A stretch of DNA of 64,000 nt, from positions 124,001-188,000 of the forward strand of contig CAWBME010000005.1 of assembly GCA_963789825.1 (NCBI GenBank), written 5' to 3'. The first letter of the stretch is position 1. Each line of letters starts with the position of its first letter. The position numbers were made by a program, and so were the translations under genes. Positions 62,590 to 64,000 of this stretch are shown here, piece after piece. The notes under the pieces were generated by a model. It did not search any database. It was not told the DNA's origin and was given only the letters and a program-made list of their open reading frames with translations. Source of the stretch: PFL42 sp963789825 (lineage in GTDB: Bacteria > Chloroflexota > Anaerolineae > Anaerolineales > E44-bin32).

Positions 62590-62942
62590 GCCGGCGGCGA
62601 GAAGCGAACGATGCTCCCGCTTCGGCGGAGAGCGCAGTGCAAACGGAATCCAGGAGGCCCAGTCCCGGCCCTCCGTTTCCGTCCCGCGGCGAGTCCAGCC
62701 GGGTTCATGCGAAGCGTACCCCGGAGCGTTTTCGAAGCCCCTCCGGCACTGCCCTCCAAGTTCTGGCAGGTGGCCCGGGGCGGTGCAGATCGGACCTCGC
62801 CGACGGTCGTAAGTCGGCCCTGGGGCTTCGCAGGGCGGACTCACGCAGAGCAGGCTAGAGATCGATGCGCCCCCGGAGAAGGTTCGGTATACTCCGCGGG
62901 GCAGGCTGCGATGCCGGGATGCGCAGCTGCGAGGAGCCATCG
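62590..62942. other. Intergenic region after groEL
   Basis: About 350 bp with no supported gene or clear terminator hairpin. TATACT at 62888-62893 may be a -10 for the PspC-like gene; no -35 is evident. Open frames show no family resemblance. Confidence 0.45.
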
Positions 62943-63148
62943 ATGAACCAACCACGACGAGCCCCGCTGCGCCGTTCACGGCGGTCGAGAGTCGGTGCCG
63001 GCGTGTGCGGCGGACTGGGTGAGTTCTTCGGGCTGAGTCGCGTTCTGGTTTCGACTGGCGTTCTTGCTGGCGCTGATCTCCGGTGGCGATTCCCGGTCTG
63101 CTGGCCTACCTGCTCTTCTGGGTGATCGTCCCGGCCGACCGCGGCTGA
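62943..63148 (+). CDS. PspC-domain small membrane protein (two apparent frameshifts)
   Basis: About 67 aa after correction. The PspC signature VGAGVCGGLGEFFGLS is followed by a helix pair: removing one base near 63046-63051 and one near 63087-63089 gives RLAFLLALISGGIPGLLAYL and FWVIVPADRG. Such stand-alone PspC domains are envelope-stress-related small membrane proteins; a transcriptional partner is not visible. CGAGGAG lies 7 nt before the ATG. Its stop is 7 bp from the stop of the convergent small gene. Confidence 0.75.
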
Positions 63149-63155
63149 GGCCGAC

Positions 63156-63330
63156 TCAGCCGAGGGCGTAGACCGCCACGGCTACGCCGGCCACCAGCGC
63201 AACCGCCAGACAGCCCAAGCCGCAGGAGCTTGCCCGTCAGCCGCACCAGGAAGCGCAGCACGATCCAGCCGGCAAGTACCGCCAGGAGCAGGAAGAGGGC
63301 GTTCGTCCACGAGGATTGGATCAGGTCCAT
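63156..63330 (-). CDS. Small two-helix membrane protein (apparent frameshift)
   Basis: About 57 aa. MDLIQSSWTNALFLLLAVLAGWIVLRFLVR forms the first helix, and after one base correction near 63208-63213 the second helix LLAVALVAGVAVAVYALG ends the protein. No family is recognised. AGGTGACGGC lies just before the start. Convergent with the PspC-like gene. Confidence 0.5.
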
Positions 63331-63382
63331 GCCGTCACCTCTCACGGCAGGTGAGGGGGCGGCATGTGTGCGGGGAGGGTGC

Positions 63383-64000
63383 TTAGCCCATCGCCCGCGC
63401 CTCCCATCCCTCAACCGGGCTGCCGGATCGTAGGGTGCAAGTTACAAGATTGGTGCCGAAGCGGTAGGCCAGGTGCCGGTAATCGTCCACCTCGAGCAGG
63501 ACCAGATCGGCGGCCTTCCCGACCTCCAAGCTGCCCACTTGATCGGCCCGGCCAATGGCGGCGGCGGCGTTGATCGTGCAGGCGGCGATCGCCTCGGCCG
63601 GTGTCAGCCGCATGCTGCGGCAGGACAGGGCGATCACGAACTGCATCGAACTCACACCAGGCGGTCCCCGGATTCAGATCGCTGGCCAGCGCCAGCAGGC
63701 CGTCGGCCAGCAGCAGATCGCGCGCCGGTGTGTAGGCGCTCTCGCCCAGCCCGAAGGGGGTGCAGGGCAGGGCGACGCCGATGGTCGATGAGGCGGCAAG
63801 CTGGCGCAGGTGGTCTGGCGGCGTGTGTACGAGGTGGTCGACCGAGACCGCCCCCAGCTCCACCGCCAGGGGTACGCCGCCCAGGCTGACGAACTCATCC
63901 ACGTGGACCTTGAGCGGGAAGCCCAGCTCGGCGGCGGTGGTCAGGATCGCCCGTGTCTGAGCCAGATCGAAGGCGCCGCGCTCGCAGAACACATCGACGA
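63383..64000 (-). CDS. hutI: Imidazolonepropionase-like amidohydrolase, 3' part (apparent frameshift)
   Basis: The gene runs off the right edge; about 205 C-terminal residues are visible. Imidazolonepropionase hydrolyses the ring of imidazolone propionate in histidine breakdown. Metal- and substrate-site motifs are KVHVDEFVSLGG, VDHLVHTP and ASDLNPGTAWCES, followed by the usual C-terminal amidohydrolase segment ACTINAAAAIGRADQVGSLEVGKAADLVLLEV. One extra base near 63649-63650 breaks WCE from SMQFVIALSCRSMRLTPAEA. The NPG-containing motif favours HutI over other amidohydrolases. Other hut genes are not in the window. Confidence 0.82.

Overview
The window is a GC-rich bacterial chromosome segment, densely coded on both strands. 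It shows no rRNA, prophage, integrase, transposase or CRISPR. Gene content suggests a Chloroflexota (Anaerolineae-like) genome: DUF5666/DUF5667 proteins beside an ECF sigma factor, several TPR proteins with one N-terminal membrane anchor, two OppD/OppF pairs, a 14-gene complex I operon and a CIRCE-controlled groESL operon. The phylum is an inference; no phylogenetic marker was computed.

Layout. 1-12 kb: peptide/oligopeptide ABC transporter genes (two binding lipoproteins, one permease pair, two ATPase pairs), interrupted by a c-type cytochrome and followed by a receiver-Roadblock protein. 13-16 kb: tRNA-Gln(UUG), glmU, a CBS/CorC membrane protein and cytidine deaminase, with a convergent membrane sulfatase-like enzyme. 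18-25.5 kb: information-processing cluster recO, fused glyQS, dnaG and the primary sigma factor. 25.5-26.5 kb: a repeat array. 26.5-29.6 kb: an Rrf2-led sulfonate/taurine/nitrate-type ABC importer on the minus strand. 29.8-44.2 kb: nuoA-N, complete and in canonical order. 44.3-51.2 kb, minus strand: zinc-ribbon protein, DUF5667/DUF5666 membrane protein, ECF sigma factor, DUF5666 lipoprotein with an Asp/Cys tail, RNase Z, CopD-like membrane protein, TPR protein. 51.5-57.4 kb: MacA/MacB-like exporter, lipoprotein and an OmpR-type two-component pair. 57.4-63 kb: palindromic repeats, two TPR proteins, groES-groEL. 63-64 kb: PspC-like and other small membrane proteins and the 3' part of an imidazolonepropionase-like gene.

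A dominant feature is the number of single-base frame breaks in genes that should be intact (recO, glyQS, nuoF, nuoH, nuoL, groEL and others). Nearly all fit one inserted base, and 52.5-54.5 kb is especially bad. Consensus errors explain this better than gene decay, so I report each broken gene as one locus with the approximate break point. The MacA-MacB junction also seems to have lost sequence.

The best candidate for an undescribed system is the ECF sigma / DUF5667-DUF5666 membrane protein / DUF5666 lipoprotein cluster at 45.0-48.5 kb, which looks like an envelope-sensing or metal-sensing unit. Regulatory sites readable by eye include a perfect CIRCE with its promoter at groES, divergent promoters between rrf2 and nuoA with a candidate operator, a nearly leaderless recO promoter, and several strong hairpins.
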